50,454 nucleotides of DNA, taken from contig NZ_JAMBLT010000012.1 in the NCBI RefSeq assembly GCF_023336895.1, positions 1 to 50,454 on the forward strand, in the 5' to 3' direction. The notes below the pieces were generated by a model that saw nothing but the letters and a program-made list of their open reading frames with translations, did not search any database and had not been told where the DNA came from. The DNA comes from Parasutterella secunda. Its GTDB lineage: Bacteria > Pseudomonadota > Gammaproteobacteria > Burkholderiales > Burkholderiaceae_F. Within the stretch, counting starts at the first letter, position 1. Every line of letters begins with the position of its first letter. Below, one piece after another: positions 36,546 through 44,632 of this stretch. The translations under genes were made by a program, and so were the position numbers.

Positions 36546-37316
36546 ATGCAAGGTCACATTGCGAGTTTTTCCTCGCCGATTAAGTGGCTCCGTCAGGGCC
36601 TGAGCGCCATCCGCCAGGCCCCTTTCGGTATGGTGAGTATTTGTATTTTCTACGTTTTCACCATGTCGGTTTTGGGAGCATTGCCGATGTTTGGCCTCGT
36701 TGTCGCTGCTTTTTTTATGCCTTTCGGAACAATGCTCATCATAGAAGGAACTCGAGAGGCCTACGAAGGCAGACAACCGTCGTATGGTGTTTTGGTTGAA
36801 CTTTTTAAGGATCCGTTTAAACGCTCCCGACTGATGAGAGTCGGAGTGATTTATGCGGCTTTTCTGTTAGTCGCCAATTACCTCTACATTTTTATGGCTG
36901 TTGATGAGGTCAGTCAGTGGCAAGTGGTTGACGGCAGACTCAACTGGGATTCTGTTTATGCCAATTTCCCGTGGTCAGCAGCCGTTGTCACCGTTATCAT
37001 CTACGCATTAGGACAGATGGCGACCTGGTTTGCGCCCGCCTTGGTTACTTGGAAAAACATGGCGGTTGGGAAAGCTATTTTTTATTCCTTCTTCGGCTGC
37101 TTAAGAAATTGGCTCGCTATCGTGGTGTTGCTCATTCTCATTTTCGGCTTCACAGTGCTTTGTGCCTTAGCAGTCATTTTTATCACTGAATCTTTAGGTA
37201 TCGGCGATCTTTCAATCTTTGTTCTCATGCCGATTGCATTTTTCTTGACTACCGTCGCCTATGGCACGATCTGGCCCATGTGGGTTGATATTTTTGGCGA
37301 TGTTAATGCCGATTAG
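36546..37316 (+). CDS. BPSS1780-type integral membrane protein
   Basis: A 256-residue protein with about six hydrophobic segments, beginning SPIKWLRQGLSAIRQAPFGM, then LPMFGLVVAAFFMPFG and a loop TREAYEGRQPSYGVLVELF. This arrangement matches the uncharacterised BPSS1780 family of betaproteobacterial membrane proteins. It probably shares a transcript with the secreted protein just upstream and ends at a strong terminator. Function unknown; naming is by resemblance. Confidence 0.75.
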   Translation: MQGHIASFSSPIKWLRQGLSAIRQAPFGMVSICIFYVFTMSVLGALPMFGLVVAAFFMPFGTMLIIEGTREAYEGRQPSYGVLVELFKDPFKRSRLMRVGVIYAAFLLVANYLYIFMAVDEVSQWQVVDGRLNWDSVYANFPWSAAVVTVIIYALGQMATWFAPALVTWKNMAVGKAIFYSFFGCLRNWLAIVVLLILIFGFTVLCALAVIFITESLGIGDLSIFVLMPIAFFLTTVAYGTIWPMWVDIFGDVNAD

Positions 37317-37330
37317 TCATTCTTAAGTAG

Positions 37331-37373
37331 AAAAAACTCGACGAAGGATAAAAACCAACGTCGAGTTTTTTTT
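37331..37373. terminator. Bidirectional terminator between the membrane-protein gene and the tusA-like gene
   Basis: AAAAAACTCGACG (37331-37343) pairs with CGTCGAGTTTTTT (37359-37371), giving T-runs for both convergent genes. Confidence 0.9.
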
Positions 37374-37385
37374 AGAGTACAACGA

Positions 37386-37613
37386 CTATTTGTGCTCGAT
37401 ATAGTGATGCCACTCACCGTTCACTTCGTCCTGCGAAAGGATTTTGTGTCCGGTCTGCGAGGCAAATTGAGCTAAGTCGGCGACACTTGCCGGATCGGTT
37501 GCCAAAACCATCAGCACCTCACCGGTTTGCATCTTGGCCAAAGCCTTTTTCGTTTTAAGCACCGGCATGGGGCACTTTGTGCCCCTTGTATCGATTTGCT
37601 CGTCAAAATGCAT
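37386..37613 (-). CDS. TusA/SirA-family sulfur carrier protein
   Basis: A 75-residue protein with the family start DTRGTKCPMPVLKTKKAL; the cysteine of CPMP carries persulfide sulfur in TusA proteins. The second half, LMVLATDPASVADLAQFA and SQTGHKIL, is typical. It may serve tRNA thiolation or other sulfur transfer. It starts two bases after the alaS stop, so it is the downstream gene of an alaS operon. Confidence 0.9.
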   Translation of the reverse strand: MHFDEQIDTRGTKCPMPVLKTKKALAKMQTGEVLMVLATDPASVADLAQFASQTGHKILSQDEVNGEWHHYIEHK

Positions 37614-37615
37614 GG

Positions 37616-40237
37616 TTACTTGCCTTGCAGAAAACCTTCAACCGAGGCTAACGCTTCATTGAGGCCTTCTGCCTTCGGAGCGCCCGCCATAGCTAAATCG
37701 GGTTTTCCACCGCCTTTGCCGCCCATCTTGGAGGCAACAAATCCGGCCAATTCACCAGCCTTCACACGAGAGGTAAGCGACTTAGCCACACCAGCCACAA
37801 TCTGCACCTTACCGTCGTTTACGCTCGCCAACACCACAATGGCTTCACCCAATTGATCGCGCAAACCTTCTGCCATTGAGCGTAAAGCCTTGGCTTCAAT
37901 GCCTTCGACCTTAGTAACAAGGAGCTTGTAGCCATTAAAGTCCTTGGCAGAAGAAACCAACGTGGTTGCCGTCATTTGGGCAATCTTTTCTTTCAGGCGT
38001 GTCACTTCTTTTTCAAGGCTCTTAACCGTATCAAAAACGGCGTGGGCCTTGTCAGTCACCACATCAACCGGAGACTTCAAAGCAGCGCACACTTCGTGAA
38101 TCGTATTTTCTTCTTTACGTGTAAAAGCCACAACGTTCATGCCGGTTGTCACTTCCACACGACGAATACCCGCAGCAATCGCCGATTCACTTAAGACCTT
38201 GAAGGAACCGATATCGCCCGTACGGTCAACATGAGTACCACCGCAAAGTTCACAAGAAGGACCAATCTTAACCACGCGGACAGTCGCACCATACTTTTCA
38301 CCGAAAAGCATCATCGCGCCCGTCTTCTTAGCCTCTTCAATCGGCATTTCCTGAACACAGACTTCAGTATTAGCCAAGATTTCACGGTTAACGATATCTT
38401 CCACTGCGTGGATTTGATCCACAGTCATGGCTTCCGTATGAGTGAAGTCAAAACGCGTCACATCGGGACCAACCCAAGAACCACGCTGTTGAACGTGATC
38501 ACCCAATACTTCACGCAATGCGTACTGGAGCAAGTGAGCAACCGAGTGGTTGCGGCGGATGCTTGCACGACGTTCGGCGTCAATTGCAACATCAAACACG
38601 TCACCCACTTTCACATGGCCTTCTTCCACATGGGCGTGATGGCCGGTTACCTTTGCCTTAATCTTTTGCGTATCAATCACACGAACAATAGTCGTGTCAT
38701 TTTTCATAACACCGGTGTCACCGACTTGACCACCGCTTTCACCATAAAACGGCGTGGAATCCAAAACCACAACGCAGTCATCGCCTGCCGGCACTTCTTC
38801 AACCTGCTCACCATCAAGGTAAAGGGCAATGACCTTAGCAGCCTTGCCTTCGGTTTCCGTATAACCGGTAAAGGCCGTATCCGGACCATTGTATTCAAGG
38901 CCTGCGGCCATCTTAAATTTAGCGCTGGCGCGAGCCTTGTCGCGTTGCTCTTGCATGGCGGCGTCAAAACCATCCATGTCCACCGTCATATCACGTTCAC
39001 GGCAGACGTCTGCCGTTAAATCAACCGGGAAACCGTAGGTATCGTGAAGCTTAAAGGCGACCTGACCATCCAAAACGCCGTTCTTCGTCTCAGCAATGGC
39101 ATCTTCGAGCATTTGCATGCCTTGGGAGAGCGTCTGAGCAAAACGTTCTTCTTCTTTGGCAAGAATCGTCTTAATTTTCGGATTCTTGATTTCAGGATAG
39201 GCTTCACCCATTTCTGTGACCACGGCATCCACCAATCCGGCAAAGAAGGGTTTGCGCGCACCGAGCTTATAGCCGTGACGGATAGCGCGACGGCAAATAC
39301 GGCGAAGCACATAAGCGCGACCTTCGTTGCCCGGCAAAATACCATCAGCAACAGAGAACGTGCAGGCGCGAATATGGTCGGCGATCACCTTCAAAGAGGG
39401 ACTTTCGGGATCCACATCGGTGGCACCGGCTTCTTCAACGGCTTTCTTTGCCGCTGCCAGCAAATTCTTAAAGAGGTCAATTTCATAGTTGCTGTGAACG
39501 TGCTGCAGCACAGCAGCGATACGTTCAAGACCCATGCCTGTATCCACGGAAGGCTTCGGCAGTTTGTGCATCACACCGTTTTCGTCACGGTTAAATTGCA
39601 TGAACACCAGGTTCCAAATTTCGATATAACGGTCACCGTCTTCGTCTGGGCTTCCCGGAGGGCCGCCTTGAACTTCTTCACCGTGGTCGTAAAAAATTTC
39701 TGAGCAAGGACCGCAAGGACCGGTATCACCCATCATCCAGAAATTATCCGACATGTAGCGAGCGCCCTTATTGTCACCGATACGAACAATGCGTTCAGCG
39801 GGCACTCCCACTTCTTTATTCCAAATGTCATAAGCTTCGTCATCTTCAGCGTAGACCGTGACCCAGAGCTTTTCAGCCGGAAGATGAAAGTGCTGTGTCA
39901 AGAGCTCCCAAGCAAATTTGATTGCATCGTGCTTGAAGTAGTCACCGAAACTGAAGTTACCCAACATTTCGAAGAAGGTGTGGTGACGAGCGGTATAGCC
40001 AACATTATCCAAGTCGTTGTGTTTACCGCCTGCGCGGATACACTTTTGAGCGGTCGTTGCACGGGTGTAAGGACGCTTGTCAAAGCCCAAGAACACGTCC
40101 TTAAATTGATTCATACCTGCATTGGTAAACAACAGTGTCGGGTCATTGCCCGGCACCACAGGGCTGGAATGCACAATCGTATGACCTTTGCTTTCGTAGA
40201 ACTTCAAAAAGGTCTCGCGAATTTGCGAAGTCTTCAT
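37616..40237 (-). CDS. alaS: Alanyl-tRNA synthetase
   Basis: An 873-residue class II synthetase charging tRNA-Ala. The catalytic core has [19 protein letters not shown] and [21 protein letters not shown]. The editing domain has [16 protein letters not shown] with the zinc-binding HxxxH near residue 567 and [16 protein letters not shown]. The C-terminal C-Ala domain ends [14 protein letters not shown]. Length and domain order are standard. Upstream AT-rich DNA is about 225 bases, divergent from the basic secreted protein. Confidence 0.98.
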   Translation of the reverse strand: MKTSQIRETFLKFYESKGHTIVHSSPVVPGNDPTLLFTNAGMNQFKDVFLGFDKRPYTRATTAQKCIRAGGKHNDLDNVGYTARHHTFFEMLGNFSFGDYFKHDAIKFAWELLTQHFHLPAEKLWVTVYAEDDEAYDIWNKEVGVPAERIVRIGDNKGARYMSDNFWMMGDTGPCGPCSEIFYDHGEEVQGGPPGSPDEDGDRYIEIWNLVFMQFNRDENGVMHKLPKPSVDTGMGLERIAAVLQHVHSNYEIDLFKNLLAAAKKAVEEAGATDVDPESPSLKVIADHIRACTFSVADGILPGNEGRAYVLRRICRRAIRHGYKLGARKPFFAGLVDAVVTEMGEAYPEIKNPKIKTILAKEEERFAQTLSQGMQMLEDAIAETKNGVLDGQVAFKLHDTYGFPVDLTADVCRERDMTVDMDGFDAAMQEQRDKARASAKFKMAAGLEYNGPDTAFTGYTETEGKAAKVIALYLDGEQVEEVPAGDDCVVVLDSTPFYGESGGQVGDTGVMKNDTTIVRVIDTQKIKAKVTGHHAHVEEGHVKVGDVFDVAIDAERRASIRRNHSVAHLLQYALREVLGDHVQQRGSWVGPDVTRFDFTHTEAMTVDQIHAVEDIVNREILANTEVCVQEMPIEEAKKTGAMMLFGEKYGATVRVVKIGPSCELCGGTHVDRTGDIGSFKVLSESAIAAGIRRVEVTTGMNVVAFTRKEENTIHEVCAALKSPVDVVTDKAHAVFDTVKSLEKEVTRLKEKIAQMTATTLVSSAKDFNGYKLLVTKVEGIEAKALRSMAEGLRDQLGEAIVVLASVNDGKVQIVAGVAKSLTSRVKAGELAGFVASKMGGKGGGKPDLAMAGAPKAEGLNEALASVEGFLQGK

Positions 40238-40462
40238 AATCAGTCTCTTTTCATAAAAAATGGTTTTCCCAAGCTTTTTTCAAATCTTAGGAGCGAATTT
40301 GTTAATTTTAGTCATTTTTACACTAGCTGGGGACAATATCACTGAATCCATGCATTCGACCAAGGCACTAACAATCTTTTTGGCAACAATTTCAAACAGT
40401 CCTTTTTTCGTTTCAAGCCTATGATATTACTGATGAGGGAAACTTAACCCAAGGAAGTCAAT

Positions 40463-40897
40463 ATGAGCGTTACTAGACGATTATTTATAGCTTCCGCTTT
40501 AGGTTTAGCTTTTCTTGGCTCCAAGGCTTTTGCCGAAGAGAAAAGTCCGCTTGGCGAATTTCTCTCCAATGTCAAAGACAAGGCAATGAAAGACTTCATG
40601 GAGCGTCACGATAAGGATGGTCGTTGGGACGGAAAGTATTACTACGATCGCGAAAACAACAAACGCTATACGCGCGACGAATGGCGCAAGGAATTAGAGT
40701 GGCGTTATAAGGAAGAGAAAGCCGGACGTGATTGGCGAAAAGAGCGCTATGGGAAGGGGCCGCGCGAGAAGGACGAAGACAAAAAGCGTAAGGATCGGGA
40801 TGAAAAGAAACGCCCGCCCAAACCCGATAAGGATAAGAAACCGCCTCGCCCTAAAAAGGGCCATCGTCCGGACCGTCGAGAAAAAGATAGACGTTAA
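40463..40897 (+). CDS. Exported, extremely basic Lys/Arg/Pro-rich protein
   Basis: A 144-residue protein with an N-terminal export signal, MSVTRRLFIASALGLAFLG, in which TRRLFI resembles a twin-arginine motif; cleavage is likely after AFA (residue 24). The middle is rich in Trp, Tyr and Asp/Arg (DGRWDGKYYYDREN and RDEWRKELEWRY). The last ~50 residues are a low-complexity tail of Lys, Arg, Asp and Pro, so the mature protein is strongly basic. Such tails bind nucleic acid, polyphosphate or acidic glycans in other proteins. It lies 27 bases before metC. No family recognised. Confidence 0.8.
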   Translation: MSVTRRLFIASALGLAFLGSKAFAEEKSPLGEFLSNVKDKAMKDFMERHDKDGRWDGKYYYDRENNKRYTRDEWRKELEWRYKEEKAGRDWRKERYGKGPREKDEDKKRKDRDEKKRPPKPDKDKKPPRPKKGHRPDRREKDRR

Positions 40898-40924
40898 ATT
40901 AATTTTTTAACAGGAGTTTATCTG

Positions 40925-42094
40925 GTGCGAGAAGAGACACTTTTGGTCCATGCCGGTCGGCATATTTCCGATGATTACGATTTTGTTAATCCGCCGGTTA
41001 TCCGAGCATCGACAGTGTTGCATAAGTCTGCCGAAGACATGATGAATCGTGCTATGCACGAGCGGGACATGATTGAGGACAAAATTCCTTATGGAACATA
41101 TGGCACTCCGACTCACCATGCTTTCTACAAAGCGCTTTGCGCGCTTGAAGGTAAGAATGCCGCCGGGGCTTGGGCCTTCCCGTCAGGGCTTGCGGCTTGC
41201 ACCATTCCTCTTCTCGCTTTTTTAAAGGCTGGCGATCACGCGCTTTTAATCGATACCATTTATGGACCGACTCGAGAGTTTGCCGAAGAAGTATTGCGTC
41301 GAATGGGGGTGGAAGTTGAATTTTTCGCGCCTTCAGTCGGTGCTGATATCGCTTCACTTTTTAAGGCCAATACCGCCCTTGTCATGCTAGAAACCCCGGG
41401 CTCCCATACGTTTGAAATGCCCGATGTGCCTGCCATTGCCAAAGCCTGCCAAGAAAAAGGAGTCATCAGTGTTATTGATAACACCTGGGCGACTCCTCTT
41501 TTCTTTAAACCCCTTGACGTTGGCGTTGACGTTGTCATTCATGCGGCGACCAAATACATTGGCGGTCACTCCGACTTGACGATGGGCGTTGTCATCTGCA
41601 ATGCCAAAACCTGGCCTCAAGCCTATCGTACTTTTGTACAAACCGGACAAACAACCGGTTGTGATGACATTTACCTGGCATACAGAGGGCTTCACTCAAT
41701 GGCTGTCCGTGTTAAAGCGGCCGCTCAGAGCACAAAACAAATTATTGACTGGCTTTTACAAAGAGAAGAAGTTGAACGTGTTTTGTGGCCTGCCCTGCCG
41801 ACGGACCCATCGTACCCAATCTGGAAGCGTGACTTCTCCGGAGCCACTTCACTTTTCGGAGTTGTATTTAAGGAGCGTTACGCCAATAAGCTTGCCCCTA
41901 TGATTGATGCTCTCAAAATTTTTGGTCGAGGCTACTCATGGGGCGGATTTGAAAGTCTTCTGATTCAAAGCTATGGAACTCGGAACCAGACACCTATGCC
42001 ATTTGAGCGGATGGTTCGGATTGCGGTTGGCTTAGAAAATCCGGTTGATCTGATTGAAGACTTAAATCAAGCTTTTAATCAACTACCACACTAA
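40925..42094 (+). CDS. metC: Cystathionine beta-lyase
   Basis: A 389-residue PLP enzyme of the Cys/Met metabolism family. Key parts are IPYGTYGTPTHHAF, AFPSGLAACTIPLLAFL, VISVIDNTWATPLFFKPLD and the PLP-lysine motif HAATKYIGGHSD. The FQ/GYSWGGFES region near the end is typical of MetC rather than MetB. It splits cystathionine to homocysteine, pyruvate and ammonia for methionine synthesis. It starts with GTG at 40925, with AGGAG ten bases upstream. Confidence 0.94.
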   Translation: MREETLLVHAGRHISDDYDFVNPPVIRASTVLHKSAEDMMNRAMHERDMIEDKIPYGTYGTPTHHAFYKALCALEGKNAAGAWAFPSGLAACTIPLLAFLKAGDHALLIDTIYGPTREFAEEVLRRMGVEVEFFAPSVGADIASLFKANTALVMLETPGSHTFEMPDVPAIAKACQEKGVISVIDNTWATPLFFKPLDVGVDVVIHAATKYIGGHSDLTMGVVICNAKTWPQAYRTFVQTGQTTGCDDIYLAYRGLHSMAVRVKAAAQSTKQIIDWLLQREEVERVLWPALPTDPSYPIWKRDFSGATSLFGVVFKERYANKLAPMIDALKIFGRGYSWGGFESLLIQSYGTRNQTPMPFERMVRIAVGLENPVDLIEDLNQAFNQLPH

Positions 42095-42123
42095 CAAAGT
42101 TGTCCGACCGCTCAGCAGAAATG

Positions 42124-42158
42124 AGGCGTTAAGCAATGTTTTGTTTGACGCCTTTTTT
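42124..42158 (+). terminator. Terminator after metC
   Basis: AGGCGT (42124-42129) pairs with ACGCCT (42148-42153), followed by TTTTT. The loop is long (18 bases). Confidence 0.7.
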
Positions 42159-42286
42159 AATTATCAATCTTAGAATACGTTCATTTTATTTATAAATATA
42201 GTCAATTATTTCAGTTATTTAAGCTAGATAGCATTGATTGATAGCAAAAATCAACATCAAAAAAAGAGCCATATCTAATTTATTTT

Positions 42287-42295
42287 TGATAAAAT
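42287..42295 (+). promoter_or_regulatory. Extended -10 promoter of RNA repeat unit 1
   Basis: TGATAAAAT is an extended -10 element (TG-N-TAAAAT), placing the start near 42302. A related TAAAAT (42669-42674) sits at the same distance before unit 2, so each unit seems to have its own promoter. Confidence 0.55.
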
Positions 42296-42483
42296 ACCGC
42301 TCGTCACGAAGTGGGATTGTTTGGCTATCTCACCTCAGCCCTGAAATCTTTGCGCCCAACCTTTCATGTTGACGCGTCTAAAAAGGATTGCGGCGAAAGC
42401 CGTAGGGGTCTCCAGAAATGGAGTGTAGAAACGACAAAGCCCAGCGGCTAACTGGGCTAAGTCTTTTAACATGAGGTAAAGTT

Positions 42484-42612
42484 ATGCCTGACTTTAAAAC
42501 CTCGTGCACGTTGATTATGACACAAATCAGTGTGTCTTTCACGGGTGATTTTAGACTTGATCTAATGCTCGTGTCAGCCATTGTTTGGGGCATGATCCGC
42601 ACGAAACGTTAA
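42484..42612 (+). CDS. Possible 42-residue small protein in RNA unit 1
   Basis: An ATG with ATGAGG eight bases upstream opens a 42-codon frame, MPDFKTSCTLIMTQISVSFT then GDFRLDLMLVSAIVWGMIRT, ending KR. It has a short hydrophobic stretch (LMLVSAIVWGMI) and a basic end, reminiscent of small membrane peptides. Against it: of eight changed sense codons relative to copy 2, only three are synonymous, and the stop codon lies in the loop of a conserved RNA hairpin. The frame may be incidental to RNA structure. Confidence 0.35.
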   Translation: MPDFKTSCTLIMTQISVSFTGDFRLDLMLVSAIVWGMIRTKR

Positions 42613-42619
42613 AACGTTG

Positions 42620-42659
42620 GGGCTACTTTCTGAAAAAGGAGTAGCCCTTGTGCGTTTTT
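42620..42659 (+). terminator. Terminator of RNA unit 1
   Basis: GGGCTACT (42620-42627) pairs with AGTAGCCC (42640-42647), followed by TTGTGCGTTTTT. Confidence 0.8.
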
Positions 42660-42680
42660 AAACATTTTTAAAATTTTTTT

Positions 42681-43030
42681 AGCTTTGGTCAGCTTTCTTT
42701 GGTTAACTCACCTCGGCCTGAAACCTTGCCGCCGAATCTTTCAATTTCTGCGCGCAAAAAAGATTACGGCGAAAGCCGTAGGGGCCCACGTAAGTGGTTT
42801 AGAAACGACAAAGCCAGTGCGCGAACACTGGCTAAGTCTTTTTACATGAGGTGAAGTTATGCTCGACTCTCAAACCTCGTGCACCTTGGTTATGACACAA
42901 ATCAGTGTGTCTTTCACGGGCGATTTTAGACTTGATCTAATGCTCGTGTCGGCCATTGTTTGGGTCATGATCCGCACGAAACGTCAACACGTTAGGGCTA
43001 ACTTCTTAAAAGGAAGTAGCCCTCATGCAT
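42681..43030 (+). ncRNA. Structured RNA element, tandem copy 2
   Basis: Second unit, aligned to the first over almost its full length. Stems: TCACCTC/GAGGTGA (42708-42714 with 42848-42854); AATCTTT/AAAGATT (42735-42741, 42759-42765), with the loop palindrome TGCGCGCA (42749-42756); TACGGC-GAAA-GCCGTA (42765-42780); CCAC-GTAA-GTGG (42786-42797); AGCCAGTG/CACTGGCT (42812-42833), flanked by GAC-AA/AA-GTC; GACACA/TGTGTC (42894-42911); AACGT-CAAC-ACGTT (42980-42993); and the end stem (42994-43023). Several differ from copy 1 by compensating changes on both sides. The 5' part is the most divergent in sequence, the 3' part the least. Confidence 0.65.
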
Positions 43031-43035
43031 TTTAA
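42859..43035 (+). CDS. Possible 58-residue small protein in RNA unit 2
   Basis: The counterpart of the short ORF in unit 1. Its first 42 codons match, but the TAA has become CAA, so the frame reads on for 16 more codons through the terminator stem and overlaps the hemN stop by four bases. The shared core is MTQISVSFTGDFRLDLMLVS. ATGAGG precedes the ATG at good spacing. Coding status is doubtful for the reasons given for unit 1. Confidence 0.3.
   Translation: MLDSQTSCTLVMTQISVSFTGDFRLDLMLVSAIVWVMIRTKRQHVRANFLKGSSPHAF
42994..43023 (+). terminator. End hairpin of RNA unit 2
   Basis: AGGGCT-ACTTC and GAAGT-AGCCCT form a stem with one bulged base and loop TTAAAAG. The T-rich tail is weak (CATGCATTTT). 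Confidence 0.55.
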
Positions 43036-44426
43036 GCGATTTTTGAATAACCGCCTGCTCGATCAGATTCGCGAAGATAACGGTCAAATTGCATGGCGAC
43101 CGCTCTGACGAAAATCTTACCTTTAGGACTTACAACAATTTCTTCCGGTGTTAGTTCAACAAAGCCCACCTTTTGATAGTTTTGTAATTTCCTAAGTTCG
43201 TAGGCAAACGTTTCATCAAAATTAATCCCAAAGCGAGCTTCAATTTCTGCCTTAACGATCCTAAATTGACACATGATGGTCATAATGACGGCGTGGCGAA
43301 GCTGATCCTCATCACTTAATTTGTAACCACGGTTTGTCGCTAAACGTCCGGAACGAATGGCTTCATAATAGGCCGGCAATTCACGGGGATTGCAGGCATA
43401 GCAGTGATGTACATTGCTAATAGCGGAGACACCCAAAGCCATCATGTCACAATCGGGACGAGTTGAATAGCCTTGGAAGTTACGTTGCAACTTGCCTTGC
43501 TGCTGGGCAATGGCTAATTCATCAGTTACCTTGGCGAAGTGGTCCATCCCGATGTAACGATAGCCATTTTGCGTCAGCCGTGTGATGGCATCCATCATGA
43601 TGTGAACCTTTTCAACCGTACCCGGCAAATCTGCATCTAGGATGCGACGCTGCGGCGGGAAATGATTCGGCAGGTGTGCATAGTGATAAAGGGCTATCCG
43701 GTCAGGCGAAAGTTCCAACACTTGATCAAGCGTTTTTTCAAAACTTTTTCTCGTCTGCTTCGGCAACCCGTAAATCAAATCCATGTTGATGGAATGAAAA
43801 CCCGCTTCACGCGCAGCTTGCATCGTATCGCGAGTCATCTCAAAGGGTTGAATGCGATTGACAGCTTTTTGCACGTCCGGATTAAAATCTTGCACCCCGC
43901 AGCTCATACGGTTCAAACCTACTTTAGCGAGTGTCTGGACTTTCTCCGGCGGACAAGTCCTGGGATCAACCTCAATAGAGAATTCCCCTCCCTCTTCCAA
44001 CGGGAAACGACTGGTGATCAAATCCATCAGCCGTTCAATTTCCTCATTATTGAGGAAGGTGGGCGAGCCTCCACCGAAGTGAAGTTGGCTGACCGTTGTC
44101 TTGCCGCTGATTTTTCCCTTGACCAATTCAATTTCTTTGTCGAGAACATCCAAATACTCGGCACTTTTGCTATGGTCACGCGTCACTTGCTTATTGCATC
44201 CGCAATAAAAGCAAATGTCATTGCAAAATGGAATGTGCACGTACAAGGAGAGTGGTTTATCCGCCTCACGATTAGCGAGAGCTTCTTCGTAATCGTCCGT
44301 TGTAAAGTTTTTGTTAAAACGGTCTGCGGTTGGGTAAGACGTGTAGCGAGGAGCCGGAACATCAAACTTTTGCAACAACTCAATGGACGGCAATTCCACG
44401 CCGGTTAAATTCGGATCAGTCAACAT
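43032..44426 (-). CDS. hemN: Oxygen-independent coproporphyrinogen III oxidase
   Basis: A 464-residue radical SAM enzyme making protoporphyrinogen IX without oxygen. The cluster motif is HIPFCNDICFYCGC, with Cx3Cx2C plus the fourth HemN cysteine. LHFGGGSPTFL, SIEVDPRTCPPE, GVQDFNPDVQKAVNRIQP and INMDLIYGLPKQT follow, and the C-terminal RNFQGYSTRPDCDMMALG is typical of true HemN rather than HemW. I use the ATG at 44426 (AGGTG upstream) and not the TTG at 44450. The divergent FNR-type gene and the palindromic box between them suggest anaerobic control. Confidence 0.96.
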   Translation of the reverse strand: MLTDPNLTGVELPSIELLQKFDVPAPRYTSYPTADRFNKNFTTDDYEEALANREADKPLSLYVHIPFCNDICFYCGCNKQVTRDHSKSAEYLDVLDKEIELVKGKISGKTTVSQLHFGGGSPTFLNNEEIERLMDLITSRFPLEEGGEFSIEVDPRTCPPEKVQTLAKVGLNRMSCGVQDFNPDVQKAVNRIQPFEMTRDTMQAAREAGFHSINMDLIYGLPKQTRKSFEKTLDQVLELSPDRIALYHYAHLPNHFPPQRRILDADLPGTVEKVHIMMDAITRLTQNGYRYIGMDHFAKVTDELAIAQQQGKLQRNFQGYSTRPDCDMMALGVSAISNVHHCYACNPRELPAYYEAIRSGRLATNRGYKLSDEDQLRHAVIMTIMCQFRIVKAEIEARFGINFDETFAYELRKLQNYQKVGFVELTPEEIVVSPKGKIFVRAVAMQFDRYLRESDRAGGYSKIA

Positions 44427-44491
44427 GGGATAACACCTAAAGTTCACCAATTTGATTTAAGTTAAAGTTCTGTTATCATTTCACAATCTGA

Positions 44492-44509
44492 TTTTGACGA
44501 AAGTCAAAA
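44492..44509. promoter_or_regulatory. FNR-type binding box between hemN and fnr
   Basis: TTTTGAC-GAAA-GTCAAAA is a perfect 7-bp inverted repeat with four central bases, containing TTGAC-N4-GTCAA, the layout of FNR/CRP-family sites (consensus TTGAT-N4-ATCAA). It lies 66 bp before hemN and 124 bp before the fnr gene. Confidence 0.6.
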
Positions 44510-44632
44510 GTAAAAATGACAGCAGTGACATTGCTGACATTGTGCACAGGAATTATTACCGCAAGCTGAAAGCGGCCGTCCAATTGTCCAGTCACTGTCT
44601 GCGGGTGTTAAAACATTTTTGATTGGCATTTC

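Larger units (their letters stand above)
42302..42659 (+). ncRNA. Structured RNA element, tandem copy 1
   Basis: One of two tandem units (period 375 bp) in the gap between metC and hemN. Predicted stems in order: 42330-42337 with 42472-42477 (ACCTCA/TGAGGT, closing the 5' domain over the Shine-Dalgarno of a short ORF); CCTTT/AAAGG (42360-42364, 42382-42386), with the loop palindrome GACGCGTC (42371-42378); CGGC-GAAA-GCCG (42391-42402); CTCCA-GAAA-TGGAG (42410-42423); AGCCCAG/CTGGGCT (42438-42458), flanked by GAC-AA/AA-GTC and TTTT; GACACA/TGTGTC (42519-42536); AACGT/ACGTT (42605-42618); and a terminator. The set of stems is shared with copy 2. Family not recognised. Whether it is a stand-alone RNA or the leader plus gene of a small peptide is open. 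Confidence 0.65.

Noticed and set aside
38231-39703. Long plus-strand open frames (262 and 219 codons) opposite alaS
   Set aside because: They are antisense to a certain gene, lack Shine-Dalgarno sites and show no recognisable domain; they are by-products of alaS codon usage.
42378-42602. 74-codon minus-strand frame in RNA unit 1
   Set aside because: It covers the structured RNA stems in antisense and has no ribosome-binding site or homology cue.
43662-44408. Plus-strand frame of 248 codons opposite hemN
   Set aside because: Antisense to hemN, low-quality composition and no family match.
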